A stretch of DNA of 64,000 nt from an uncultured Pelagibacteraceae bacterium (GTDB lineage Bacteria > Pseudomonadota > Alphaproteobacteria > Pelagibacterales > Pelagibacteraceae), in assembly GCA_902616725.1 (NCBI GenBank), contig CACMTZ010000003.1, positions 153,210 to 217,209 of the forward strand, written 5' to 3'. The position numbers were made by a program, and so were the translations under genes. Under the pieces are notes generated by a model, which saw only the letters and a list, made by a program, of their open reading frames with translations, searched no databases and was not told where the DNA came from. Shown piece by piece: positions 53,750-62,430 of the stretch (position 1 is its first letter; every line of letters begins with the position of its first letter).

Positions 53750-54157
53750 TAAAGCAGCCTTTACTTCAGGAGGCATATAATTTTCATCATGTTTAGCTAA
53801 AATTTTCGTTGCTGAAAAAAAATTCTCATCTTTTAAAAATCCCTCTGCAACAACACCCTTACCTTCTTCAAAAAGGTTGGGTATTAATCCTGAGTAAACA
53901 ACATTTATTTCACTTTTAAAGTCTGTAATAACAAAACTTAATTCTTTATTTACAATAGAAATCGAGTCAGTTTTTACCATTCCTCCAATTCTAATCTTTT
54001 TTTGCTGCATTTCAGATAAAGTTTTTATCTCAGATGGAGATTTAAAATATACAACATTTTCTTCTAATGATTTTAGAATTAGGAATATCGTTAAACTTAA
54101 TGTAACAGCGATTAAGAATATAAAAAAAAATCTTAGTTTAACTTTACGACCATACAT
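53738..54157 (-). CDS. ccmE: Haem chaperone CcmE
   Basis: This 139-residue protein has one N-terminal membrane helix and a periplasmic OB-fold. The covalent haem histidine is His123 in AKHDENY, with Tyr127 as the usual axial ligand. It accepts haem from CcmC and passes it to CcmF, both encoded beside it. Confidence 0.95.
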   Translation of the reverse strand: MYGRKVKLRFFFIFLIAVTLSLTIFLILKSLEENVVYFKSPSEIKTLSEMQQKKIRIGGMVKTDSISIVNKELSFVITDFKSEINVVYSGLIPNLFEEGKGVVAEGFLKDENFFSATKILAKHDENYMPPEVKAALEEK

Positions 54158-54167
54158 GGTTTAAAAG

Positions 54168-54395
54168 TTAAATAGTTGAAGTGTTGGATAGAATCTCTCT
54201 ATTAATTCTTTGTAGTCTAGCAGAGGCAGCTCTCTCAGAGTTTAGGTTTCCAAATTTAACAATAAACTTATTTTTTTCTTTTTCATATTGATTTTTGATT
54301 ACCAGATACAGTGACATAAAACTTAAAAAAGTAAAAGCAAATGAACCCCAAACATAAATTCCATATCCATTCATATAAAAAATTTCATTTATCAT
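54168..54395 (-). CDS. ccmD: CcmD-like haem exporter accessory protein
   Basis: This 75-residue protein has one membrane helix (YGIYVWGSFAFTFLSFMSLYLVI) and a basic cytoplasmic tail. Length, the MNGYGIYVWGSF opening and the place between ccmC and ccmE point to CcmD, which releases holo-CcmE. I keep the ATG at 54395, which overlaps the ccmC stop as ATGA; a second ATG at 54374 would begin at MNGYG and is also possible. Confidence 0.8.
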   Translation of the reverse strand: MINEIFYMNGYGIYVWGSFAFTFLSFMSLYLVIKNQYEKEKNKFIVKFGNLNSERAASARLQRINREILSNTSTI

Positions 54396-55099
54396 AATCT
54401 GTCTAAACCCTTATTTTTAATTTTTATCAGTTCTGTATTATATTTCATTAAAAAAATTAGCAATGAGAATAGGGCAAATGCCGCAGTCATAATCAGTAAA
54501 GGAACGAGCATCGAAGAATGAATAGTAGATTTTGATAATATATTAATTGATGCAGGCTGATGAAGTGTGTTCCACCAATCTACAGAATATTTAATTATAG
54601 GAACATTTATTATTCCTAAAATTGTAATAATTGAAGTTACTTTAAAAACTTGTTCTTTATCTTCGTAAATTCTCCAAGCAATTAAATACATCAAATAAAA
54701 AAATGCCAATATTAACATAGAAGTAATTCTGGCATCCCACGCCCACCATGTTCCCCACGTGGGCTTTCCCCAAATAGAACCAGTCACAAGTGCGATTACA
54801 TTAAATACAAATCCTGACGGCGCCAAACTCTTTGAAATTAAAAAGAAATTTTTAATCTTAAATATATAACCAACGATAGAAAGAACAGTAATAGTAGAAA
54901 AGATACCTAGTGAGATCCATGCAGCTGGAACATGAACATACATTATTCTTACAGAGTGACTTTGTTTATAATCTTCTGGTGATAGAATCAGAGCCTCAGT
55001 CAAACCTATAGAAACTACCAAAATGAATAATAATAAAACGTATTTTGGTGCTTTAGAAGTTATAGAAAAAATTCTATTAGGTTCTAATAATTGAAACAT
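54392..55099 (-). CDS. ccmC: Haem handling protein CcmC
   Basis: This 235-residue membrane protein loads haem onto CcmE. Six helices and the WWD motif WGTWWAWDARITSMLIL with flanking histidines are evident. It is first in ccmC-D-E-F-G-H; ccmA and ccmB are not in the window. Its upstream region (55100-55278) contains a long inverted repeat that could control the operon. Confidence 0.95.
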   Translation of the reverse strand: MFQLLEPNRIFSITSKAPKYVLLLFILVVSIGLTEALILSPEDYKQSHSVRIMYVHVPAAWISLGIFSTITVLSIVGYIFKIKNFFLISKSLAPSGFVFNVIALVTGSIWGKPTWGTWWAWDARITSMLILAFFYLMYLIAWRIYEDKEQVFKVTSIITILGIINVPIIKYSVDWWNTLHQPASINILSKSTIHSSMLVPLLIMTAAFALFSLLIFLMKYNTELIKIKNKGLDRL

Positions 55100-55150
55100 A
55101 AAATTTTATTTTTAAAATTAGTATTAGGGTTATTTAGTACGAAATAATTA

Positions 55151-55211
55151 TCTGATCAAGAATGTAGAGGGAGATAATAACGAAGGGTAAAATTTAACAC
55201 TCTTGATCAGA
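55151..55211. repeat. 11-base perfect inverted repeat upstream of ccmC
   Basis: TCTGATCAAGA (55151-55161) and TCTTGATCAGA (55201-55211) are exact inverses separated by 39 bases that contain a purine-rich tract (GTAGAGGGAGATAATAACG on the plus strand). Both arms have the palindromic TGATCA core. It lies 52 bases before the ccmC ATG and 68 bases after the hspQ stop. It could be a hairpin in a leader RNA or two protein sites. Confidence 0.6.
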
Positions 55212-55278
55212 ATTAATTAAATCTAACAATGCCCTGTGACAAAGATTTGAGCTAAATGTGTTTAAAAAGTGAAATTAC

Positions 55279-55599
55279 TTAATTTGACGGCTTAAAATAG
55301 CTAGAACCTTTTTTACCAGAGAAAATTTCCTCAATTAATGGATGTTTTATTGGCTCATCAGAGTCATCAGTCAATAAATTTTGCTCTGACACGTAGGCTT
55401 CATAAGTTATTTCATCATTTTCAGCTAACAGATGATAGAATGGTTGATCTTTTCTTGGTCTAACATTCTTAGGGATAGATTGATACCATTCTTCAGAATT
55501 ATTAAACTCAAAATCTACATCATAAATCACACCTCTAAACTCAAAGTGTTTATGTTTTACAATATCGCCTATTGAAAATTTAGCTTTTTGAATTGCCAT
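55279..55599 (-). CDS. hspQ: Heat shock protein HspQ (YccV family)
   Basis: This 106-residue protein has the HspQ pattern KFSIGDIVKHKHFEFRGVIYDVD, WYQSIPKNVRPRKDQPFYHLL, and EAYVSEQNLL. In enterobacteria it binds hemimethylated DNA and modulates Lon substrate choice. The gene stands alone, divergent from yciB, so a promoter should lie in 55600-55687. Confidence 0.92.
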   Translation of the reverse strand: MAIQKAKFSIGDIVKHKHFEFRGVIYDVDFEFNNSEEWYQSIPKNVRPRKDQPFYHLLAENDEITYEAYVSEQNLLTDDSDEPIKHPLIEEIFSGKKGSSYFKPSN

Positions 55600-55687
55600 T
55601 AAGATTAGTATGGGTATTTAAAAATAAAAATCAATAAGAAAAATTTATAGTTTTTGTGAAAATATTATTTATGTTAATATTCTTCCA

Positions 55688-56242
55688 GTGAATAAATCTT
55701 TTTTAAAGTTTCTTACTGATTTTGGACCTTTAGTAATTTTTTTTTACTACTATTACGATAGTGGAAAAGATTTAAGAGTAGCCATTCCACCATTTATAAT
55801 TGCGACAATTATAGCATTAGCGATTGTTTGGTTTTTAGAAAAAAAAATACCCAAAGTTCCTTTGTTGAGCGGAATATTAATTACTTTTTTTGGTGGCCTT
55901 ACAATTTATTTTGATAATCCAGTTTTTATTTATATCAAGCCAACAATCATTAATATTTTATTTGGTCTGGCTTTAATATTTGGAAGATATTTTACAAATG
56001 AACCTGTTTTAAAAAAATTAATGGGAAAATCAATACCGCTTACAAACGAAGGTTGGGAATTGTTAAGTAAAAGATGGATATACTTTTTCTTTGGACTTGC
56101 TATTTTAAATGAATTAGTTTGGAGAACACAATCAGAGGAATTTTGGGTCAACTTTAAAGTTTGGGGTTTACTTCCAATAACTTTCATTTTTACAGCCTTT
56201 CAAATCGGTTTAATAAATAAATACAAAACTCATGAAGAATAA
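55688..56242 (+). CDS. yciB: Septation protein A / inner-membrane protein YciB (GTG start)
   Basis: This 184-residue membrane protein has five to six helices and the IspZ/YciB pattern FLTDFGPLVIFFYYYY, LSGILITFFGGLTIYFDNPVFIYIKPTIINILFG, and NELVWRTQSEEFWVNFKVWG. The family affects cell-envelope integrity and division. The start is GTG at 55688. It overlaps the next gene by 11 bases. Confidence 0.93.
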   Translation: MNKSFLKFLTDFGPLVIFFYYYYDSGKDLRVAIPPFIIATIIALAIVWFLEKKIPKVPLLSGILITFFGGLTIYFDNPVFIYIKPTIINILFGLALIFGRYFTNEPVLKKLMGKSIPLTNEGWELLSKRWIYFFFGLAILNELVWRTQSEEFWVNFKVWGLLPITFIFTAFQIGLINKYKTHEE

Positions 56243-56573
56243 TTTAAGACTGGTTGTTAATAATCTTGATAAAAAAAAATTTAGTGAAAATCATTTTTTT
56301 GAAAAAAATGAGCTTAAAATAATATTAGATTTATATGCAAAAATGGTTTCAGAAGGTTCTTGGAAAGATTACGGTCTAAATATTTCAAGCAAACAGGTAG
56401 GGTTTAGTGTTTTTAAAAATGCAGCTGAAAATGCTATTTATAAAATTTGCAAAAACTTTAAGCCAAAAAATAAAAATTTAAAATATTTAATTACTGATAC
56501 CAATGGTAAAATACTGAAGAATTCCTCAGAACTTAATTTGTTGTTAAAAAATACTAATTGGAAAAAACTTTAA
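56232..56573 (+). CDS. DUF2794 family protein
   Basis: This 113-residue protein has the alphaproteobacterial DUF2794 pattern: F.K.EL..IL.LYAKMVSEGSWKDYGL, then GFSVFKNAAENAIYKI, and an end with TDTNGKILKNSSEL. No function is known. It overlaps yciB, so the two may be made together. Confidence 0.8.
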   Translation: MKNNLRLVVNNLDKKKFSENHFFEKNELKIILDLYAKMVSEGSWKDYGLNISSKQVGFSVFKNAAENAIYKICKNFKPKNKNLKYLITDTNGKILKNSSELNLLLKNTNWKKL

Positions 56574-56580
56574 AATAAAA

Positions 56581-57345
56581 TTATCTTCTTTGACCGAAAA
56601 GTCTTAAGAGCATAATAAATAAGTTAATGAAATCTAAATAAAGAGTCAGAGCACCCATTACCGCTTTTTTACCCATTAACTCGCCAGCATCACTAGCAGA
56701 ATACATGTTTTTTATTTTTTGAGTATCATAAGCAGTAAGGCCGACAAAAATTAAAACTCCTAAAATTGAAATCACGAAATACATCATTGAAGATTTTAGA
56801 AAAATATTAACCAAGGATGCAATAATAATTCCTATTAGTCCCATCATCAAAAATGATCCGAACTTAGTTAAATCTCTCTTTGTTGTATAACCATAAATGC
56901 TCATAGCACCAAAAGTAGCTGAACAAATAAAAAATACTCTTGTTACACTTAAACCTGTGTAAACTAATAAAATTGAAGAAAGTGATAAACCCATTAATGC
57001 AGCAAAAATCCAAAAAGTTGTCTGAGCTTTTGATGCACTCATTTTGTTGATCCCAAAACTCATATAAAATACGACACCCAAAGGAGCTAACATAACTATC
57101 CACTTAAGTCCTGATAAATAAATGGCATTTCCAACTTCAGTTAAAGCCACAATAGAACCACTTGCATCAGTAACAACTGACATCTTAAATGTTATCAACG
57201 CTATAATTCCTGTGAGTAATATTCCAGTCGCCATGTAGTTATAAACTTTTAACATGTAGGCTCTTAAGCCCTCATCAGTAACCGCAGTAGTTTCACGTGC
57301 TGCTGCTCTTGCTCTTGCTAGAATACCTTTTTTGTCTGTTGCCAT
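56581..57345 (-). CDS. Bax inhibitor-1/YccA family membrane protein
   Basis: This 254-residue protein has seven helices and the family motifs YMATGILLTGI, MSIYGYTTKRDL, and GLTAYDTQKIKNMY with aspartates in DFINLFIMLLRLFG. Members are pH-sensitive calcium leak channels or stress-protease partners (YccA with FtsH). The gene stands alone: convergent with DUF2794 and divergent from the aldo/keto reductase. Confidence 0.93.
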   Translation of the reverse strand: MATDKKGILARARAAARETTAVTDEGLRAYMLKVYNYMATGILLTGIIALITFKMSVVTDASGSIVALTEVGNAIYLSGLKWIVMLAPLGVVFYMSFGINKMSASKAQTTFWIFAALMGLSLSSILLVYTGLSVTRVFFICSATFGAMSIYGYTTKRDLTKFGSFLMMGLIGIIIASLVNIFLKSSMMYFVISILGVLIFVGLTAYDTQKIKNMYSASDAGELMGKKAVMGALTLYLDFINLFIMLLRLFGQRR

Positions 57346-57426
57346 AATTTCTATAGATATATAGTCTTTTACTAAATATTCAAGATACCTTAAAAGATTA
57401 ATAAAAATTATACTTTAAAAATCACT

Positions 57427-58467
57427 ATGAATTATAAAAAATTAGGCAATACGGATCTTGATGTGAGTACAATTTGTCTCGGTACTATGACCTGGGGCGA
57501 ACAAAATACTCAAGAAGAGGGATTTCAACAAATGGATTATGCTTTAGATCATGGTGTAAACTTTTGGGACACTGCTGAAATCTATTCCATTCCCATGAGA
57601 GAAGAAACATATGGGGAAACAGAGAGAATAATCGGTAACTGGTTTAAAAAAACAAAAAAAAGAGACAAGGTTATTATAGCAACAAAAGTTTGTGGTAATA
57701 CTTCAAACAAATATATTAGGGGTGGTGGTTATAATTTTGGAAAAAAAAAAATTTCTGAAGCTTTAGAGGAGAGTCTCAAAAGATTGAAAACAGACTATAT
57801 CGATCTCTATCAACTTCATTGGCCAGAGAGAAATACAAATTTTTTTGGGAAACATGGTTATGAACACGACGAAAACGATAAAGATTGGACACCATTTGAG
57901 GAAATACTTGAAAGTTTAAAAAAATTTATTGAACAAGGTAAAATTAGATACATTGGTCTATCTAATGAAACTGCATGGGGTTTGTCAAAATTCCTTGAAA
58001 TATCAAAATTAAAAAATTTACCAAAAATGATGTCGGTGCAAAATCCTTACAATTTACTTAATAGAACTTATGAAGTTGGACTTGCAGAAATTTCTGTTAG
58101 GGAGAAAAGTGGTTTGTTAGCCTACTCGCCTTTAGCATTCGGATACTTAACAGGAAAATATAGAAATAATAATTTACCAGAAAAATCAAGAATGAAACTA
58201 TTTAAAGATTTCACAAGATATAAAAATGAAAATGGTCAAAAAGCTATCGAAGAATATTATAAGTTATCACAAAAATTCAATATTGATTTTACTCAAATGT
58301 CACTGAAGTTTTGTGAAATTCAGCCATTTATGACAAGTGTGATAATAGGTGCAACGACAATCGAACAGTTGAAAACAAACATAGAAAGTGTAAATGTAAG
58401 TTTAACAAGCGAAATTTTAAATGAGATTAATAAAATTCAAAAAATGTTCCCAAACCCATGTCCATAA
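57427..58467 (+). CDS. Aldo/keto reductase (Tas-like)
   Basis: This 346-residue NADPH reductase has the catalytic tetrad in WDTAEIY, ATKVCG and QLHWPER, and the Tas-like insert around NKYIRGGGYNFGKK. In E. coli, Tas complements tyrosine auxotrophy in starved cells, but its real substrate is unknown. It overlaps the next gene by 10 bases. Confidence 0.9.
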   Translation: MNYKKLGNTDLDVSTICLGTMTWGEQNTQEEGFQQMDYALDHGVNFWDTAEIYSIPMREETYGETERIIGNWFKKTKKRDKVIIATKVCGNTSNKYIRGGGYNFGKKKISEALEESLKRLKTDYIDLYQLHWPERNTNFFGKHGYEHDENDKDWTPFEEILESLKKFIEQGKIRYIGLSNETAWGLSKFLEISKLKNLPKMMSVQNPYNLLNRTYEVGLAEISVREKSGLLAYSPLAFGYLTGKYRNNNLPEKSRMKLFKDFTRYKNENGQKAIEEYYKLSQKFNIDFTQMSLKFCEIQPFMTSVIIGATTIEQLKTNIESVNVSLTSEILNEINKIQKMFPNPCP

Positions 58468-58970
58468 TTAAAAAGATTTTATTCATATTTATACTTTTTA
58501 CTTTTTTATTCACATCGAAATCTTTTGGGGACGATCTAAAAAAAATTGGTAAATATAAAGACTGGGAAACAATAGTTTTAGCGGAAGCATCTGGTAAAGT
58601 ATGTTTCGCTCAGTCTTCTCCAATTCTGCAATCTCCTAAAACAAATAAAAGAGATGCTAGATTATTTGTAACATTTAGACCTGGTGAAAAAATTGCGAAT
58701 GAAATCAGTACTACTGCTGGTTATGAATTTAATAAAAACAATACTGTATTAGCAACCTCTGGAAATAACAAATTTAAATTTGATATTAAGCAACAAGGTT
58801 TTGCATGGATGACTAGTAATAAAAAAGAAAAGATTATGGTCAAGATTATGAAAAAAGGTTCAAGAATAATGGTAACTGGATACAATGAAAAAGGCTCTCA
58901 AACAATCGATCATTATTCATTATTGGGATTCACTAAAGCATATAACACTGCAAAAAAAGCTTGTAGCTAG
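58458..58970 (+). CDS. Invasion-associated locus B (IalB)-like periplasmic protein
   Basis: This 170-residue protein has a signal peptide (about KKILFIFILFTFLFTSKSFG) and the IalB pattern: YKDWETIV, KVCFAQSSP, ARLFVTFRPGEKIANEIS, AGYEF, and IDHYSLLGFTKAYNTAKKAC. Two cysteines likely form a disulfide. The name comes from Bartonella, but the family is common in free-living Alphaproteobacteria and has no known activity. It lies 3 bases before argG. Confidence 0.88.
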   Translation: MSIIKKILFIFILFTFLFTSKSFGDDLKKIGKYKDWETIVLAEASGKVCFAQSSPILQSPKTNKRDARLFVTFRPGEKIANEISTTAGYEFNKNNTVLATSGNNKFKFDIKQQGFAWMTSNKKEKIMVKIMKKGSRIMVTGYNEKGSQTIDHYSLLGFTKAYNTAKKACS

Positions 58971-58973
58971 TTA

Positions 58974-60161
58974 ATGAAATCAAAAAAAAGAATTGTTTTA
59001 GCTTACTCAGGCGGTTTGGACACATCTATTATTCTTAAATGGCTTCAAGAAAATTATGATGCAGAGGTAATTTGTTACACCGCAGACATCGGACAAGAAA
59101 TAAATAGAAAAAAAATTTTTTCCAATGCAAGAAAATTTGGTGTCACAAAGATAATTATAAATGATTTAAAAAATATTTTTGTTAAAGACTATCTATTTCC
59201 AATGATCCGTGGTCATGCAATTTATGAAGGTGTTTATCTATTAGGAACCTCTATCGCCAGACCTCTGATAGCAAAAGATCAAATAAAGGTTGCAAAAAAA
59301 TTCAAAGCATATGCAGTATCTCATGGGGCTACTGGAAAAGGAAACGACCAAATAAGATTTGAGCTTGGTTATCATTATTTTGGTCCCAAAATAAAAATTA
59401 TTGCACCATGGAGAATATGGAAATTAAAATCTCGATCAGATTTAATTAATTATGCTAAGAGACGCAATATTCCTATCCCAAAAGACAAAAAAGGTGCATC
59501 TCCTTTTTCAGTAGATGATAATTTATTTCATACATCAACTGAAGGTAAGTTGCTAGAAAATCCAAAAAATTCTGCACCAGAATTTATTTTTCAAAGAACT
59601 GTCTCTCCAGAAAAAGCTCCTAACAAAGCTACTCATGTAACAATTAATTTTAAAAATGGTGACCCCATTGGTCTTAATGGAAAAAAATTTAGACCAGCAA
59701 AATTATTGTTAAAACTTAATCAATTGGCGGGAAAAAATGGAATTGGAAGAGTTGATCTTGTTGAAAATAGATTCCTAGGCATCAAGTCTAGAGGAGTTTA
59801 TGAAACTCCAGGAGGTACATTGTTAATCCATGCACATAGAGCGATTGAGTCAGTTACGCTTGATAAAGAAACAATGCACAAAAAAGATGCAATAATGTCA
59901 AGGTACGCAGAATTGATCTATAATGGATATTGGTTTTCAAAAGAAAGATTTAAACTTCAAAAAATTGTGGATTTGAAAAAAAATAAAATAAATGGATCTG
60001 TTAAACTAAAACTTTATAAGGGAAATGTTACAATTCAATCAAGAATGACAAAAAGCAATGCTTACTCAATGAAAAAAGTTTCGTTTGAGGAAAATAAATC
60101 ATTTATTAAATCAAATGTTGAGAAATTTATAAATTTTCATAAAAAAAAGTTAAGAAACTAG
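58974..60161 (+). CDS. argG: Argininosuccinate synthase
   Basis: This 395-residue enzyme joins citrulline and aspartate with ATP in arginine synthesis. The PP-loop motif AYSGGLDTSIILKWL is near residues 10-24, with YTADIGQ, YLLGTSIARPLIAK, and SHGATGKGNDQIRFELGY following. Full family length. argH is not in the window. Confidence 0.97.
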   Translation: MKSKKRIVLAYSGGLDTSIILKWLQENYDAEVICYTADIGQEINRKKIFSNARKFGVTKIIINDLKNIFVKDYLFPMIRGHAIYEGVYLLGTSIARPLIAKDQIKVAKKFKAYAVSHGATGKGNDQIRFELGYHYFGPKIKIIAPWRIWKLKSRSDLINYAKRRNIPIPKDKKGASPFSVDDNLFHTSTEGKLLENPKNSAPEFIFQRTVSPEKAPNKATHVTINFKNGDPIGLNGKKFRPAKLLLKLNQLAGKNGIGRVDLVENRFLGIKSRGVYETPGGTLLIHAHRAIESVTLDKETMHKKDAIMSRYAELIYNGYWFSKERFKLQKIVDLKKNKINGSVKLKLYKGNVTIQSRMTKSNAYSMKKVSFEENKSFIKSNVEKFINFHKKKLRN

Positions 60162-60221
60162 CTAATTATTTGGTGACAAATTGGGGATTGTTTATTTTTG
60201 AAAAAAACTTAATTTAAATTT

Positions 60222-60680
60222 ATGGAATCGTTTAAAAATTGGATGAAAGATACAGCAAACATTTTGTTCGATGATAGCAAAAATGATCTTAGATCATTAC
60301 CTAAAACTGTAAGATTGCAAATTTTATTGGTGTTAAGTTTTATTTGGACTACTGTTTTTAGTTTGTACGTATTCTCATATACAACTTTTGTATTTGGGTG
60401 GACTGGACTTTTTTTAGCCCACATTGGATTGATATTTGCGGTATATTTGACATTTAAACATTTTCATAGAGCTGAGGAAAATTCTGCCAGCGTTTTTAAA
60501 ACAAAAAATTTTGACCCCTTTAAAATAATGGTGCTCGTTTTTGTAATTGTTTTTATATTTGTGTTTTCAAAAGGAATTGAAGTGTTGACAAGTCCAAATC
60601 CATATTCTTATTCAATTCCGTATGATGGATCCTCAAAATCAGTATTTGAAAAATGGTTACCATTTAGTAAAGATAAATAA
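60222..60680 (+). CDS. Three-helix membrane protein of unknown function
   Basis: This 152-residue protein begins with a charged amphipathic N-terminus (MESFKNWMKDTANILFDDS), followed by two close helices (about residues 35-80) and a third (about 105-125), then a short tail with PYSYSIPYD. I do not recognise the family. Its stop overlaps the ATG of a PsiE-like gene, suggesting a functional pair. Confidence 0.75.
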   Translation: MESFKNWMKDTANILFDDSKNDLRSLPKTVRLQILLVLSFIWTTVFSLYVFSYTTFVFGWTGLFLAHIGLIFAVYLTFKHFHRAEENSASVFKTKNFDPFKIMVLVFVIVFIFVFSKGIEVLTSPNPYSYSIPYDGSSKSVFEKWLPFSKDK

Positions 60681-61060
60681 TGGAAAAGATAGCTAAAAAC
60701 CTACAACTTCTTTTAATGTGTATCATTCTAGTAAGCACTGTAATTGCAGTCGGAATAGAGATTTATAAAATGTTTGAAAATCGATCAGTAACCTTAGCTG
60801 ATTTGCTGCTAATGTTTCTTTACTTAGAAGTGCTAGCGATGGTAAGAGTTTTTTGGAACCAGCAATCTATAAGCATTACATTACCACTACTTATAGCTAT
60901 TACAGCATTAGCACGATTTATTATTTTACAGGGAAAAGAAATGGATCCAAGTGCATTAGTATATGAAGCGGTAGCAATAGTTTTAATTGCAGGTGCTATT
61001 GTAATCTTGAGATTAAGACATAGCGATAAATTAGGTCTAAAGAAAAAAAAATCGAAATAA
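60680..61060 (+). CDS. PsiE-like membrane protein
   Basis: This 126-residue protein has four helices and the phosphate-starvation-inducible PsiE pattern: LLLMFLYLEVLAMVRVFW, LLIAITALARFIIL, and VYEAVAIVLIAGAIVILR with a polylysine end. PsiE function is unknown. No phosphate-box promoter is evident. It overlaps the preceding gene by one base and is followed 7 bases later by the photolyase-like gene. Confidence 0.82.
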   Translation: MEKIAKNLQLLLMCIILVSTVIAVGIEIYKMFENRSVTLADLLLMFLYLEVLAMVRVFWNQQSISITLPLLIAITALARFIILQGKEMDPSALVYEAVAIVLIAGAIVILRLRHSDKLGLKKKKSK

Positions 61061-61066
61061 TTAAAA

Positions 61067-62206
61067 ATGAATTTTGAAGCTTCAAGGGCTAAAGCCTTAG
61101 ACAAACTAAATCATTTTGTGGAAAACAACCTCTCAGAGTATTCAAAACTTAGAAACTTTGATTACGGACCTGACAACAGATCTAATATTTCTTGTTTATC
61201 TCCATATATTACTCACGGAATTATCAATGAAAAAGAAGTTATCAAAAAATCTCTTAATAAATTTTCATTCGCAAAAAATGAAAAATTTATTCAAGAAGTA
61301 TTGTGGCGTACATATTGGAAAGGTTGGTTAGAATTAAGACCCAGTGTTTGGACAGATTTTTTAATTGAACTAAAAAAGATTAAAGAAGATTTTCAAAACA
61401 ATCAAACTTATAAAAACGCGATTGAGGGAAAAACAAAAGTAGAGTGCTTTAACTATTGGGTCAACGAACTCAAAGAAAATAATTATTTGCATAATCATAC
61501 TAGAATGTGGTTTGCCAGTATTTGGATTTTTACGCTAAATTTGCCATGGCAATTGGGAGCGGAATTTTTTATGCAACATCTTTATGATGGAGACGCTGCA
61601 TCAAACACTCTTGGATGGAGATGGGTTGCAGGTGTTCAAACACAGGGAAAACATTATTTAGCAAGTGAGTGGAATATCAAAAAATTTACTAATAATAGAT
61701 TTAGTAATATTAAATTAAATGAAAACGCTCCACCCAAGATTTCTGAAAAAAAATACTCAATTTTAAAACAGGATTTTATTAACCCTGAAAATATTGATCA
61801 AAATAATTTGATAATATTCGAGAATAACCTCTGTTTTGAAACAAGTGATTTTCAAAATAATAAATTTAAAAAATTTTATATAATTTCGAATAAAAATGAA
61901 AATAGATGCATCAAACTTAGTGAAAAAGTTCTAAAATTTAAGTCATCACTTATTCAAGACCAGGAACAAAGATTTAAAAATCAATCTATTGATTGTGAAG
62001 TTATAGATATTAGCGAAATTAAAAAGATAGAAAAAGCAGTCGGGTTGTATCCAACTATTGGAGAAAATTTAGATTATTTGAATTCAAATACTTTTAAAAT
62101 TAATTTCCTTTATAGAGAACTTGATCAAAACTCTTGGCAATATTGTAATAAAGGTTTCTTTAACTTTAAAAATTATATTCCAAAAATTATTTCAACACTT
62201 AACTAA
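61067..62206 (+). CDS. Photolyase/cryptochrome-family protein starting with the FAD domain
   Basis: Residues 1-215 match the FAD-binding domain of the photolyase family: GPDNRSNISCLSPYITHG, FIQEVLWRTYWKGWLE, HNHTRMWFASIWI, and DGDAASNTLGWRWVAGVQTQGK. The N-terminal alpha/beta antenna domain normally found ahead of it is missing. Instead about 150 residues follow the FAD domain, including NLIIFENNLCF and FYIISNKNENR, which resemble strands of an alpha/beta fold. DNA repair, light sensing or another FAD role are all possible. It overlaps the convergent small gene by 4 bases. Confidence 0.85.
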   Translation: MNFEASRAKALDKLNHFVENNLSEYSKLRNFDYGPDNRSNISCLSPYITHGIINEKEVIKKSLNKFSFAKNEKFIQEVLWRTYWKGWLELRPSVWTDFLIELKKIKEDFQNNQTYKNAIEGKTKVECFNYWVNELKENNYLHNHTRMWFASIWIFTLNLPWQLGAEFFMQHLYDGDAASNTLGWRWVAGVQTQGKHYLASEWNIKKFTNNRFSNIKLNENAPPKISEKKYSILKQDFINPENIDQNNLIIFENNLCFETSDFQNNKFKKFYIISNKNENRCIKLSEKVLKFKSSLIQDQEQRFKNQSIDCEVIDISEIKKIEKAVGLYPTIGENLDYLNSNTFKINFLYRELDQNSWQYCNKGFFNFKNYIPKIISTLN

Positions 62207-62424
62207 AACCATCTAAACATTCCAATAATCCCGGCTGTAGCATAAAAGAATTGTAAAAATAATATTCCTCTATGACCGCCTCGATAAGCCCAAATTCCAA
62301 TTAGAATTGCAGATATTAGTAGTAAACAAAAACCAAAAAACTCTATACCAATATTCATAGCTACAAATAATGAGTACAATATTGCAGTGATAACACCTGC
62401 CCACTCAAAAATTTTATTATTCAT
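62203..62424 (-). CDS. Small membrane protein (73 residues)
   Basis: This 73-residue protein has three hydrophobic stretches (IFEWAGVITAILYSLFVAM, FFGFCLLLISAILIGIWAY, GILFLQFFYATAGIIGMF) with a basic loop YRGGHRG between the last two. I do not recognise it with confidence; the layout resembles small PnuC- or SWEET-like half transporters. ATG at 62424, 6 bases after the upstream secreted-protein gene, so probably cotranscribed. Confidence 0.7.
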   Translation of the reverse strand: MNNKIFEWAGVITAILYSLFVAMNIGIEFFGFCLLLISAILIGIWAYRGGHRGILFLQFFYATAGIIGMFRWF

Positions 62425-62430
62425 ATTTAT

